NCBI GenBank assembly: GCA_964019335.1
Contig: OZ025691.1
Location: forward strand, 434,001-498,000
Reading direction: 5' to 3'
Source: Diplonema japonicum
Taxonomy: Eukaryota; Euglenozoa; Diplonemea; Diplonemida; Diplonemidae
DNA: 64,000 nt
The notes under the pieces: generated by a model
The model's input: the letters and a program-made list of their open reading frames with translations, nothing else
What the model was told of the DNA's origin: nothing
The model's database searches: none
Position numbers and translations under genes: made by a program
In this document: one piece after another, positions 32,319 to 42,916 of the stretch
Layout: every line of letters begins with the position of its first letter
Position numbering within the stretch: position 1 is the first letter of the stretch

Positions 32319-33429
32319 ATTTTCCGTCTCCCCTCCCCCAAACAGGCCGCCCTGTTACGGTACTGGCGGCGCTACAACCACGGCTATTTCTAAAATTTAA
32401 AAAATAAATTTAGGGATATTACTTTTTTTACTTCCAGGCTTTAATTGTTCTTATTCTTTTTTTTTCCCCCTGGCCCACCCCCCACCCCATTTCGCGATGA
32501 ATAGTTGAAATTGCTGCCAAGGCATTTTCTGATGGATCAATATTTTTTTTTTTATTCCCACAAAATATTTCTTTGCAATGGTTCTCCATGAATCAGGGGG
32601 GAGGCGGGGACGAAAAGAAATCTATTTTTTTTTTGACCGTCCGTGAGAGTAAGAAACTCAATAATATAAAAAAGAAAAGAAGAAAAGGTTTTTAAAGGAG
32701 ATTTGCCAACAGTCTATTTTTTTACAAGGCAGGGGAAAAGTGAATATTGTTTTTTTTTTTTTCTGGGCTTTTTTCTCTTGGGATGGTAAAGGAACCGGAA
32801 ATGAAAATAGAAGAAACTGGGAGACTGGAAGAAAAAAAAAAGAAAAAAGGACTGAAAAATAAAACAATCTTAGAAGAATGTAGAAGAAAAGAGTAGAAAA
32901 GGGGGGGGGGGGGGGGGGGGAGAGAACGAAAAGTAAGATAATGAGGAGAGGAAGGGGGCAATCACTATTGCCCCCAACCTTCCCCCTTTTTCTTTCTTTC
33001 TTTTCCTTAATCTTTTTCCCCACTCACTTCTTTCTTTTTTTTTTCTTTCTGAATTTCTTCTTTTTTTTTTTTCGACACGACCGGAAGTTCGCCTTTTTTT
33101 TTTTTTTTTGTCTCTTTCTTTCCCCCCCTTTTTTCTGAATTTCTTTTCCCCCCCTCACCCACCACCCCTCCCCTATTCCCCGCTTTTTCTTTTCTTTTCC
33201 ATTTTCATTATTATTCTCGTCTCAGTACAGTATGAACCCCCACCACCACCACCACCCACCACCCACCACCCTCCATTTCACAACACCAGGTTAATTCCAC
33301 ATAAAATGTTAAGATGAAAATATCGGGAGGTAGATACCCTCCCCAATCGTTTATATTCCTCATTCCTGAAGTCGACTGGTTTTTTTTCTTTTTTTTTTTT
33401 CCTTTTTTTTCTACACCCTGCATCCAGGA
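31680..33429 (+). other. Long homopolymer-rich spacer
   Basis: T, A and G runs (about 20 G at 32901-32920) dominate, and a short CAC repeat lies at 33239-33272. No gene is supported: the ORFs here encode only Lys, Phe or Pro runs. The stretch ends with a T/C tract and CATCCAG two bases before the next ATG. Confidence 0.65.
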
Positions 33430-34028
33430 ATGACGGAATGCCCCATATGCCTTGGCAGCTTGTGCGACGCTGTAGAAATAGGTTGCGGGCACGCTCTATG
33501 TGGGGGCTGCCTGCTGGCGTTGGTACGGGGTGTGAGGCCTTGGCTGTGCCCCCTGTGTCGGGAGCAGATAGCTACGCAGCACCCCTCCTTTGCTCTTAGG
33601 GGTCTGCTGCATAATGACTCTACGGACCAACGTGCAATCGACGCAGAGCTGCGTGGCATCTCCTTCGCAGGCGGTCCCCTTTCCCTTTCTTCGCTGTCCC
33701 ACGACCTCAAGCGGTGGTTGACCGTCTTCATGTTTCTTCTGTACCTCATCTCGCCTATAGACCTCTTTCCCGACACCATCCCCGTGATAGGGTTCATTGA
33801 TGACTTGCTGCTGTTGGGGCTGCTGCTCTACAATAATAGGTGAATAAGCGGGGGAGGGGGGGGTAAAAAAGAAAAAAACACCCCTTCGCTCATGCTCATA
33901 TAATTGACCCATTCAATTTTTTTGCGCTTAACAATAGGAGGGTTTGGTACAAGGGGAAGATTCGATTCCCCCCCACACACCCTTTAGGCATTTGTCGCAG
34001 ATTAATAGCAATCTGGTCAGTACTGTGA
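33430..34028 (+). CDS. RNF170-like E3 ubiquitin ligase (RING + DUF1232)
   Basis: Proposed exons are 33430-33839 and 33938-34028, 166 aa. The RING finger is at the N-terminus (CPICLG, CGHALCGGC, CPLCRE). The C-terminal half has two hydrophobic segments with the DUF1232 signature LISPIDLFPDTIPVIGFIDD. RING plus DUF1232 is the layout of RNF170, an ER-membrane ligase that acts on the IP3 receptor in animals. Without splicing the protein ends at 33843 (137 aa). The proposed GTGAA..AATAG intron is phase-compatible and adds a basic tail of about 30 residues, as in RNF170; its donor is not the common GTATG, so this last exon is less certain. Confidence 0.82.
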
Positions 34029-34279
34029 GTGACTCGATGACGAAAGGGGGGGTGTTTTTTAAAAAGAAAAGAAGAGAAGGAAAAGAAGAAGAAGAAGAAG
34101 GGAAAACCGACTTACCGAAGTGAGCCGTGATTTAACTACCGGGGAACCGGAACTCGAGTTAAATTATTGCTCATTATTTTTTTTTATTTTTCTTTTGTAT
34201 CCCTTTTTTTTACAACTCACCAAATAAAAAAGTGAGGGAAAAGGGTGGGGAAAAAAAAAAAAAAAGAAAAAGCTAAACA

Positions 34280-34459
34280 ATGCCGCGCCACGAGCCTGAG
34301 AGCCACATCTGGGGTGCCATTGGGGTCCTCATCATTTCCTTAGTAGTCGGTGGCGCGTGGCTTTTTATCATGAACAGGATGAGTGGAGTGAACCAGCAGC
34401 TGAAGAATGACCCCATGATGCGAAGGCTAGCACGTAGACAGGGAGTTAAATTGGACTAA
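34280..34459 (+). CDS. Single-TM microprotein, copy 1 of a tandem pair
   Basis: 59 aa. Its start is preceded by an A-rich leader. It has a short hydrophilic N-terminus containing His (MPRHEPESHIWG), one TM segment (AIGVLIISLVVGGAWLFIM) and a basic tail with NRMSG, LKNDPMMRRL. The same plan and near-identical motifs recur in the next gene, which is strong evidence that both are translated. Function unknown; size and topology suit a small mitochondrial-complex or ER subunit. Confidence 0.78.
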   Translation: MPRHEPESHIWGAIGVLIISLVVGGAWLFIMNRMSGVNQQLKNDPMMRRLARRQGVKLD

Positions 34460-34638
34460 GAAAAAAAAAAAAAAGAAAATGTGAATGTTTTTTTTTTTTC
34501 TTTTTCTCTTTTTACATTATTCCCTCGTTCCTCTGTCTCCCCAACCCCCCCCCTTTAAGAGAAAGTGCCAAAAAAAAAAAAAAAGAAAAAAAAAAAGAAG
34601 AAGAAAAGAAGACCTTTTCCCTCATCAGGCAGAAGAAT

Positions 34639-34824
34639 ATGACACGTCACGAGGTCAGCCACCTCTGGGGTGCGTTAGGTGTCTTCGTCGGAGCTGCGGC
34701 CCTGGGTGCCGTCTGGCTCTGTCTCATGAACAGAATGAGCGGCCTGAATCATGACCTCAAGAACGACCCAATGATGCGGCGGTTGCAGAAGTCCAAGACC
34801 TACAGAGTGGATGAAACATTATAA
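34639..34824 (+). CDS. Single-TM microprotein, copy 2 of a tandem pair
   Basis: 61 aa, paralogous to the gene 180 bp upstream. Shared features are MxRHE..SH.WGA at the start, one TM segment (LGVFVGAAALGAVWLCLM) and MNRMSG.N..LKNDPMMRRL after it. The TM residues differ much more than the flanking motifs, which suggests selection on the soluble ends. It starts after ATCAGGCAG and an A-rich leader. Confidence 0.78.
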   Translation: MTRHEVSHLWGALGVFVGAAALGAVWLCLMNRMSGLNHDLKNDPMMRRLQKSKTYRVDETL

Positions 34825-35003
34825 AAGAAAAAAAGAGAGAAAATAATAAGAAATAGTATTCCCCCTCCCCTCCCCCCCCCTTTTTTTTTCTCCTTATAGA
34901 TCTGCCTTTCTCTTATTTTCTCGTTTTTTTGTTTCTTTTTACAACGTGTATCTACCGTTGATTCCTTTTAACTGACTAGACATTTACACATATTGTTTTA
35001 CAC

Positions 35004-38000
35004 ATGGAGCAAAGTGAGGCCAAGAAGCGTTGGGGTGCTGTTTGGTCGGACGTGTCTGTGGTGGTGGCGGTGGCTGACTTCATCGAATGGCGAGAGAGGA
35101 GTGCAGTAGCCTATGTGTGTCGTGCATGGAACAAGGGGTGTTGCCAGCAAGCTCTATGGCGGGAGGTGTTCCACGCACGGCATGGGTGCACTACACCCAT
35201 TGTCGATGTTATCAGCGGGAGGCATGAATGGTTTTGCAAGACCGTTGCTGCTGATGCCTTCGCACAATGGTACCCAACAGCAGTCGAGGCTGACGACCTC
35301 CTGAACACCACATGGCAGTCCCACGTCCTCCGTGTTCCCGCCCTCATAGACCACATCGACAGCCTTCGCTCCCGCTTTGCTCTCTGCGAGCAGTCCTCCG
35401 GTACCTTCCCCGCCCTCTCTGCTGCCAACAACTCCATCACCGACCTCCTCAAAATGGCCCCCTTCGTCGACCTCTGGGCAGTCTCCTCCCAAGACCTCGC
35501 CGCCTTTGAAGCCACCTATGTCCCTAAACTCTCCAAGGTCCGGCTCCGTTCTCTCCGCGACTGCCAGTCGGCCATCTTAGTTACTCTGCAAGGCGTCCTC
35601 TACAAGGCAGTCGGCAAGATGATGCAGGACACACAGGTCGACCTCAGCGCCAAGTCCGACCTCAAGAATGCCACCTTCCGCGACCTCATCAACCTATCGA
35701 TCCCCTCGCATCACCAGCACTACAAGACGGCATGGGACGAGCTGTCGTCCACCGTGCAGCTGGCACGCGACCTCACGGAAGTCATGTCGATGGACTTGAT
35801 GTTGCCGGCCAGCTCTTGCATTTCGCTCGACGGTGCTGTTGAAACAGACATCATAAAGGGGTTTGCTGACAAGCTGGAAGGTGTGAAGGATTTGCTGCAG
35901 CCGTTAAAGGGCAAACTGCTGGACTTCATCGTCCTCCCATGGGAGGCAGACCTTGACGAGGTGATGCGGTCGGTGAACCGGCTCATCTCCGTTGCCGCTG
36001 CTGTGGAGCAGACGAAACTGTACTACATGAGTGAGTTCATCGAGCACCACTACTTGGATGATGCTGTAGCCTTCAAGGAGCTGTGGGCGGTGTACGTGCA
36101 GTGGATTACAGGCTTCGAGGCGGACGACGCTCTCTACGACGTGTCGCTGCTCAGGTTCGGGCATGGGTGCCTTGTCAAGATACGCAACGACTTCGAGGCG
36201 CTCGATAGGAAGCACGTGGTGACAGCCTCCTTGGCTTCACCGCAGTGCTTCTTTTTCAGAATCGAAGAAGTGCGACACAACCTGCTGCGGAGCCCGAGCT
36301 TGGAGAGCATCCCCTCACCCCTCTTGCACTGCGTCCTGCCCTTCATGAGCAACAAGCCGTTGAAACTCACAACCGTTTCCACCGACAAGCACAGCGTCTC
36401 GGAGGTGCAGTGTCTTTCAAGCGGCGTCTCTCTAGGGCAGCCCTTCTACATCGCCGCGGGGTCGGAGCCTCTGCCTGAGGAGTTTGATCAGGTCTTGTGG
36501 TCCATAAACGGCAACAAGCTTGACACCAGCCACTCAGTCGCCACACGTTGTCCCCCAGGTCACATGCTGTACAACACAGCACCCTTATGGGTAACACAAG
36601 TGTCGCACGCTATCCGAAAGGAGTTGCACAGATATCTTTCGTTGACTTGCGAGGCCGACGGTGACCCGGACTTCGCAGAGATAGGACGCCTCCAGCCGAT
36701 ACCAGCACAAGTCGTGACTGCTCTGTGGTGCACAAAGCAATTACAAGCTGCTGTGTCAGCACCCAACACCTTGCCCGAGCTCAAAACTAAAATCGAATCA
36801 TTCCTTGCGTCTTGCCAGGACATGAGCACAAAATCAGACGAACTGCACAGCTTCGCGGCGTCGGTACTGTGCTATTATCTAAACGTGGCGGAACAGCTGC
36901 TCAAGGCAAGTAGCGAGATGCAGCAAAGGGTGTGGTACAACACTCTGAAATATATCCTGCTGAGCTCCCCTTTGGGGTGCAGCCTAAACCATGTGGATGT
37001 TAGCATCGGAGGCAGCAGTCTGCGGTACGGATTCTCGACACTCAGGGGCGACATGGGTAGCAGTTTTTCCATGTGCAGCGCTGGGCTGGAGATGATTCTG
37101 AAGAGGCTGTGCCGGCAAGATAACACAGTGCTGTGTATCGAGACGCCACAGGAGGACCCCGAAGGGCGGTGCGGCCCGTTGCCGTTGGAGATTATTGTCT
37201 CAGGCATCGCGTCCACGTTGGGAAGGAGTAGCCACATTGTGGATTGTAGCAGCTTGACGGAAGAGTCGTTGATACGGTGCTTCGTGGCATCATCTGCTAC
37301 AGGGTGGATGCTGGTGCTGAAGGGGATTAACAACATTCCGAAAGAGTTGAGCGAAGTGCTGTCCAGCTGCCTGGAGACCTTAGATGTGTCGCACACGAAC
37401 AAGTGGGAGACAGTTCGGTGGAAGGGGTGGCCAGTTGCAGAAATGCCCACATCGCTGGACATTGGATACTCTGTCGGCCCGCTTGTCATTGCCTCCCTAG
37501 AGGAAGGCGATCCGTACCACAAGGGCAGCACGCCTATTGACTATGCAGACCTCGAGGCACTAGAGGCCTTTCTCCCATGGGACATAGTACGCAGACTCGA
37601 CATGCTGTGGATCCCATCAGAAGACATGGTGCCTTTTGTAACAGCACAGATGAACGAGCACGGCATGGGCTGCAGGATGGACTCCGTTGCTGCCCTGTGG
37701 CAGGCCATCACCATCGAAGACACAGAAGCACACTCACACTCCCTTCAAGGCAGCTACCTCAGGATTTTTAGGAGTCTCGATAGCAAAACGAAGCACTTTA
37801 TCAGGAACCTCATGGCGATGATGGCAGACCTCCTGCGTCCAGAGCCTACTTGTCTGAGGTTTATTCGCATGTCGAAGGAAGAGAACGTGCAGCTTGAAAC
37901 TCCTGTGAAACCACTAGTAATTGTGTTAAGTATGTCACGCCCTCGTGCCACCTATCACCACAGGCGTGCTGCTGTCAGCATTAATCGACGACGACATGAA

Positions 38001-38686
38001 AGCTAGAATATCCGAGCGGGTGAATAAACAGTTGGGGGAGGGGACCTTTCCTCAACAGTGCTTCGGGAGGTTCATGCGGAGTGTAGAGAACACGCTGTCC
38101 ATGCAAGGCTATGACGTCACGCCTGACTTATGTAATGGTATGCTCCTTTGTGGCCTTGATGCATGATCTTGCAGGTTCTCTTTCGCTGTTGGTCCTTTCG
38201 CACTTCATCCCTGTCGCCTTGATGGTAACGTATACACCGCACCCCGAACTGTGCCAGGGGCTGTCCGTCCTGCTACGGATGGCCCCCTATGCTGTTGCCA
38301 GTTATGTGATGACTATGCACGAAGGTGCCTTACTCGGAGACCTTCACGTGGCATTGGCACGGGCAATCAAGGAGTCGAAGGCCAAGAGCGCGTCTGACGA
38401 CACCGTGGGATGGATCATTATTAGATTGACGCAAAAAACCCTCACCTCCCCGCACATTGTCAGCGGGCTTGCTTCGATTGCACGTGACCGTGCTGCTTGC
38501 GTCCCCACAGAGGAGTGGCGTCCTGAGGAATCTCTAACGCTCCCTGCGCCCCCCAGCCCTTCAGCCACTTTAGGCCGCAACACGAAGATCCTTCTCGTAG
38601 TTGACAAACAGTTCACCGCCCTAGACCCCCTTCTCCCTTTTGTCCTTCCCGTAAAGCTTTCCTTCGAAACGGCTAATCCGTACTAA
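35004..38686 (+). CDS. F-box protein fused to a degenerate dynein heavy-chain linker/AAA1 region
   Basis: Three exons, 35004-37929, 37964-38137 and 38175-38686, with two phase-1 GTATG introns; 1,203 aa. An F-box-like motif lies at about 14-60 (ADFIEWRERSAVAYVCRAWN, LWREVF). From about residue 550 the sequence follows dynein heavy chain: IPAQVVTALWCTKQL matches the linker PAQVV...WT motif, YGFSTLRGD matches YGYEYLGN, and the AAA1 order continues. The Walker A GPAGTGKT is replaced by EGRCGPLP (about 717-726) and the Walker B DEFNR by KGINN, so ATP hydrolysis is probably lost. It could be an SCF substrate receptor using a dynein-like scaffold. The F-box is moderately supported; dynein descent rests on motif order read by eye. 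Confidence 0.72.
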
Positions 38687-38750
38687 CAGTTAAGTATACG
38701 AATATTTTGTGTTTTTATATTGCATTGACGGCGCCCACAGCAGGCAGCAT

Positions 38751-39569
38751 ATGTTTCTCCCGTTAACAGTAGCGGTACTGACTGCCATTCAGGATGGCAC
38801 TTGCGGGAAGGTCTGTCCTGACGTCTCTACGGACGTGCCCAACGGGGGTTGGCAACAGGGTGGGATGAGCATCTTGGATACCGATGTGTGCAGCATCGAA
38901 CGGAGAGACGGGAGTGGTTTGTCCAAGGAGGAGTTCTTGCAGAAGTACTGGAACAAGCAACCAGTCATCGTAGAGGGGTGGAGGACAAACTTAGAGTCGA
39001 ACTTCGCAGCGATGTGTTCAAAAGAGGTGCTGTTGGAGTACTACAGGAACATGTCCATCATACTGAGTTCGGCAAACAAGAATTCATATGAGAAGAAAAC
39101 AACGACTCTAGAGGACTACGTTGAGAACCTGATGTCGACACCACCTGTGGTGCAGCTGGGGAACACTACATGGTACCACTTCGGGAACAACGATCACAAG
39201 GCGTGGCCCGACCTCTTCGACTGCTACCAGATCCCCGACCACTACATGGAGGACCCGTCGTTCTACGCCTACAGCTTCGGGATGGGTGCCAGTGGCAGCG
39301 GGGTTCCCTACCACACACACGGCGGTGTCTTCAATGAGGTTTTTTACGGCAGGAAGCGATGGTGGCTTGCTCCCCCAGGCCCGGAGCCTTCTTTCCACCC
39401 CGATGAGTCTGCTATGCAGTGGCTGTACACCTACTACCCGACTGAGAAGCACAACAACCTCATCACGGAGTGCGTAATTGGTCCTGGGGAGTTTATCTAT
39501 GTGCCTAGCATGTGGCACCACTCGACCCTAAACATCGGGCAGACTGTCTTCATGGCAACCTTTTTGTAG
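38751..39569 (+). CDS. JMJD8-like JmjC-domain protein
   Basis: Single exon, 272 aa. The ATG follows CCCACAGCAGGCAGC and gives a short hydrophobic N-terminus (FLPLTVAVLTAI) that may be a signal peptide. The order SKEEFLQKYWNKQPVIVEGW, LEDYV, HTHGGVFNEVFYGRKRWWLA, FHPDESAMQWLYTYYP, GEFIYVPSMWHHSTLNI follows JMJD8, an ER-lumenal JmjC protein. As in JMJD8 the usual HxD iron motif reads HxH, so hydroxylase activity is doubtful. It starts 64 bp after the previous stop. Confidence 0.85.
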   Translation: MFLPLTVAVLTAIQDGTCGKVCPDVSTDVPNGGWQQGGMSILDTDVCSIERRDGSGLSKEEFLQKYWNKQPVIVEGWRTNLESNFAAMCSKEVLLEYYRNMSIILSSANKNSYEKKTTTLEDYVENLMSTPPVVQLGNTTWYHFGNNDHKAWPDLFDCYQIPDHYMEDPSFYAYSFGMGASGSGVPYHTHGGVFNEVFYGRKRWWLAPPGPEPSFHPDESAMQWLYTYYPTEKHNNLITECVIGPGEFIYVPSMWHHSTLNIGQTVFMATFL

Positions 39570-39650
39570 TTCATGCCTGTCAATGGCAATGCATTCGTCT
39601 CACAAAACCTTAGCTCATGTATTGTTTTACTCTGTACCATCATTCACAGG

Positions 39651-41543
39651 ATGAACAAAGGTGGTTTCAAGAAGCGCGTCCATGGGACCAGGGTGCCTTG
39701 CCCCCCTGACGAAAGGCAGAAATGCTTACGAGCAAAGGATGGGACAAAGAGGAGGCGTGCTGCGGGGTCAGGTGCTGCGGCAGCTGCGCTACAAAAGCAA
39801 GCTACTGCTCAGGACTCGAGAAACATTGAGGATGCTTTGTGGGAAGAGGCTAAGCGGAGATGGGCAGCACTGAAGGCGGAGGCTGCTGATCGGGAGGCAG
39901 CGATTGGAATCCAGCGCATTGAGAAGGTCAGACGTGACAGGAATGAAGAGGAAAAGAAGCTGAAAGAGAAGCAGAAGCTTGCGAAGGAGAAACGGCTCCA
40001 AGATGCAGAGGCAAAGAGGCACAAACGGAGTATAGCCTTTCGACAGATGTTCTACAATAGACACGAGAAGAACACCAGCCAAGCAGAGCCTCGTGAGCCA
40101 CTTGCAGAGCCTGAACAGAAGGAGTCACCACCACCACCAGCAGCAGCAGCAGCAGCAACAGCAGCAGAAGTGGAAGTCGTGAAGCCCCCTGCGCGTCGTG
40201 GGTTGTTCGATATCACGGAGGTGCCTATCGACGGGATCACGCACGGTCTGGAAGCATTAAAAGAGAGGAATGTAGCACATGAGATGTTTCGCAGGCAGCG
40301 CTATGAAGAGGCGCAGCTGAAGTACAGCCTGCTCATTACAGCACATGGCGACGTTCTCCCTTCTTTGTATGTGAACCGCGGAGTGTGCTTTTACAAGCTT
40401 GGCGTGTATGCCTCCGCAGTGCGTGACGGGCTGAAGGCTGCCGAGGTGGACGTGTCATGCATCGAGGGGCAGCTTGTTGCTGCAGCCGCTTACCTCATGT
40501 TGGACAATATCAGCTCTGCGACGACACTTTTGAGGTACGTGGAGAAGGTAGCCCCCGAGTACGACAGCGTGACTGAGCAGGTCGTTGCGATGAAGGGATG
40601 CCTTGAGGCCTACCACACACACATGTCACATAGGGAATACAAGTCTGCCTTGCAGTCGCTGTATGATGCGCCATCTGCATTCGCGGATGCCGTCCCTGTG
40701 AAGCTGCTTGTGATCACTGTGTTGATGTATATCAAAACAAACACTGCTTCAGTCATGCTGGCGGAGCTGGCCGAGAGCTACCCCGGAAACGTGGAGATTG
40801 CATATCTACGTGCCAAGGCGATATTCTGGAGCGGGCAGGACTGCATCAGCTTGGGCACGGCCAAGCAACTGTTAGGATCAATCGAAGGGAAGCACAAGGA
40901 CGCTTCCCAGCTCCTAGCGCAGATAAACAAATATGAGAGCCTGCGGTCTTCTGTGACAATGGACATGGCTGGCAAGCGATATGCAAGTGCTTCTGAGAAG
41001 CTGACGGAATTAGTGAAACTAGACACAGAGAATGTGAAGCTCACAGCAAGGTCTTTGGTGCAAAGGGGCGATGCATTAATGTTGATGAGAAAATATAAGG
41101 CGGCAATCGAGGACTATGAGCAGGCTGTGCGGATAGACACGGAGGATCACTACAAATGGTACTTGGCGCTATCTAAATCACATGAAAGAATTGGCAACGT
41201 GCATGAGGCTGTTAAATACTGTGAAACAGCATATAGCTTAAGCAAGTCTGGCACCGTGCTCGAGGAGCTACGCAGACTTCAAGACTCCATCAGCAAACCA
41301 CAGCCAGAAGCTGAGAAGGAACCTGAGAAAGCACCCCCGCACTACGAGCTCCTCGGTGCGCACCCCTCCGACTCCTCCGAGACTATTTCCGCCCTTTACA
41401 GGAAGAAAGCTAAAGAATGGCATCCCGATAAATGGCTTTCCAAGTCTCCTGCTGCACAAGCCCAAGCAGAGTCGCAGTTTAAAGCCATCTCGGAAGCATA
41501 CTCTATCATCACATCTCACAGATTGCGTGCCTTTTCTCTCTAA
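39651..41543 (+). CDS. TPR and J-domain co-chaperone (DNAJC-like)
   Basis: ATG 39651 follows ATTCACAGG. 630 aa if it ends at the TAA at 41541-41543. The N-terminus is basic and followed by a long charged helix, then at least six tetratricopeptide-type repeats (about 210-570; for example AHEMFRRQRYEEAQLKYSLL). The C-terminal J domain (YELLGAHPSDSSETISALYR, with HPD in WHPDKW) binds and stimulates Hsp70. The layout resembles DNAJC7/DNAJC3. The next ORF has no ATG and can be joined to this one in phase by a 93-nt intron (41527-41619), so the real protein may be longer and multidomain. Confidence 0.85.
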   Translation: MNKGGFKKRVHGTRVPCPPDERQKCLRAKDGTKRRRAAGSGAAAAALQKQATAQDSRNIEDALWEEAKRRWAALKAEAADREAAIGIQRIEKVRRDRNEEEKKLKEKQKLAKEKRLQDAEAKRHKRSIAFRQMFYNRHEKNTSQAEPREPLAEPEQKESPPPPAAAAAATAAEVEVVKPPARRGLFDITEVPIDGITHGLEALKERNVAHEMFRRQRYEEAQLKYSLLITAHGDVLPSLYVNRGVCFYKLGVYASAVRDGLKAAEVDVSCIEGQLVAAAAYLMLDNISSATTLLRYVEKVAPEYDSVTEQVVAMKGCLEAYHTHMSHREYKSALQSLYDAPSAFADAVPVKLLVITVLMYIKTNTASVMLAELAESYPGNVEIAYLRAKAIFWSGQDCISLGTAKQLLGSIEGKHKDASQLLAQINKYESLRSSVTMDMAGKRYASASEKLTELVKLDTENVKLTARSLVQRGDALMLMRKYKAAIEDYEQAVRIDTEDHYKWYLALSKSHERIGNVHEAVKYCETAYSLSKSGTVLEELRRLQDSISKPQPEAEKEPEKAPPHYELLGAHPSDSSETISALYRKKAKEWHPDKWLSKSPAAQAQAESQFKAISEAYSIITSHRLRAFSL

Positions 41544-41619
41544 AAGTAATATTTACACTTTACATAGTTTTATTGCAAACAGTGTACTTTGTTGTTCTGC
41601 ACGCCTATTACACAGCCAG

Positions 41620-42845
41620 GTACTAAGGTCGGCAAAACGGCGGGCGGTAGAGGCGAACAACGCAGACCCAAAAAAGACGCATGCCAGATTAAGAAGAAGA
41701 AAAAGAAGGGCAAGCAGGGAGAGGAAGAGGACGAAGAGTGGGGAGTGAAGGTAGTCAGTTGGCAGGGTGAGTGGCTCGTTTCCCCGTGTGAGCCAGTGCC
41801 CTCGGGTGAGATAGGACCTGAGACGGATGCAGTACCGAAGAAGAAGGCAAAGAAGAAAAAAAGACGAGAGCGATCAGAGACCCCTGAGGCAATCCATGTT
41901 GAAATCGACTTCTTCAGTGACATCATAGTGGACGCGCAGTTGCCTTGCAAGAAGCGCCCTTGCCCCACAGCAACTGCGGACACCCAGACGCTCCCCATCA
42001 CGTACACTTGGAAGCAGATCTCCAGTATGGAGGAGACAGTCATCGTCATCGACAGGCAGATCTACGATGTCACACACTTCCTTGATGCGCACCCTGGTGG
42101 GCGTGACATGTTAGCTCCTTATGATGGGATGGACGTAACAACCATTTTCGGAGCCTTTGGCCACCCTCCCTACACGGTGCATCTCCTACATAAGCTGTGG
42201 AGAGGTGAGCTCCACCCATCGCAGTCCTCCCATCATGATACTGATCTGGCAGCATCCAAGAGCACGAATATGTATACTAAGATAAAAAGTGCCAGTAGTT
42301 TAACATTCCCAAAGCTCAAAAGAAAACCTGCGCCGACGGGCACAACTTCAGAGAAGAAACAAGAATGGATCCTGGAATATAGTGGGGCGCCACCGGTGCT
42401 GCTGGTCACAGTGGGCATACCTGGGTCAGGGAAGTCCACGTGGGCGCGGAAGTACTGCTTTGAGGAGGAGTTCTTTCTGGTGTCTGCGGATGATGTACGA
42501 ATCGAAGTTACAGGTCGCGTGGAGCAGACTGCCATCGAGTCGGAAGTCTGGCGCGAGGTATGGGAAAGAGTGAGAGACTTGCTTCTGAAAGGGGGGAATG
42601 TGGTGCTGGACGCGACGAACACCATCTCAAAACACCGTGTGAAGCTTCTTCAGTCGCTCCCCCCCTGCAGGCCTAGGGCAAAGGTGTTCACTATCACGTG
42701 CGACGAGGCACGATCTAGAATAGAGAGCGACATAGCATCACAAGTAGTCAGACCCGATGTTCCACCTGCCGCCATCGGTAGGATGTACGAGCAGTTTACG
42801 CGAGACCTATCCTCACTTCACGTAGAGGGGTTTGACGTCTTGTGA
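41620..42845 (+). CDS. Cytochrome b5 domain fused to a P-loop kinase (5' end uncertain)
   Basis: About 408 codons from the acceptor at 41619. There is no in-frame ATG before the b5 domain, so this is either a continuation of the upstream J-domain gene or starts on a non-ATG codon. A Lys-rich segment is followed by a cytochrome b5 domain (about 130-200) with both haem ligands, HPGG and FGHPP. The second half is a P-loop kinase: GIPGSGKSTWARKY, VSADDVR, VVLDATNT, as in the AAA_33 polynucleotide-kinase/ligase-associated group. Phosphorylation of a nucleic-acid end or small metabolite is possible. A haem-binding module on such a kinase is not a combination I know. Confidence 0.75.
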
Positions 42846-42916
42846 CATGCATGTTCTCTGAGTTTATTCTATTCAGTTTCCGCCATCAATAACATCATAG
42901 GTAGGCTGGCGGAAGT

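Noticed and set aside
33233-33275. CAC repeat as a CRISPR-like array or satellite
   Set aside because: It is a short imperfect microsatellite without spacers.
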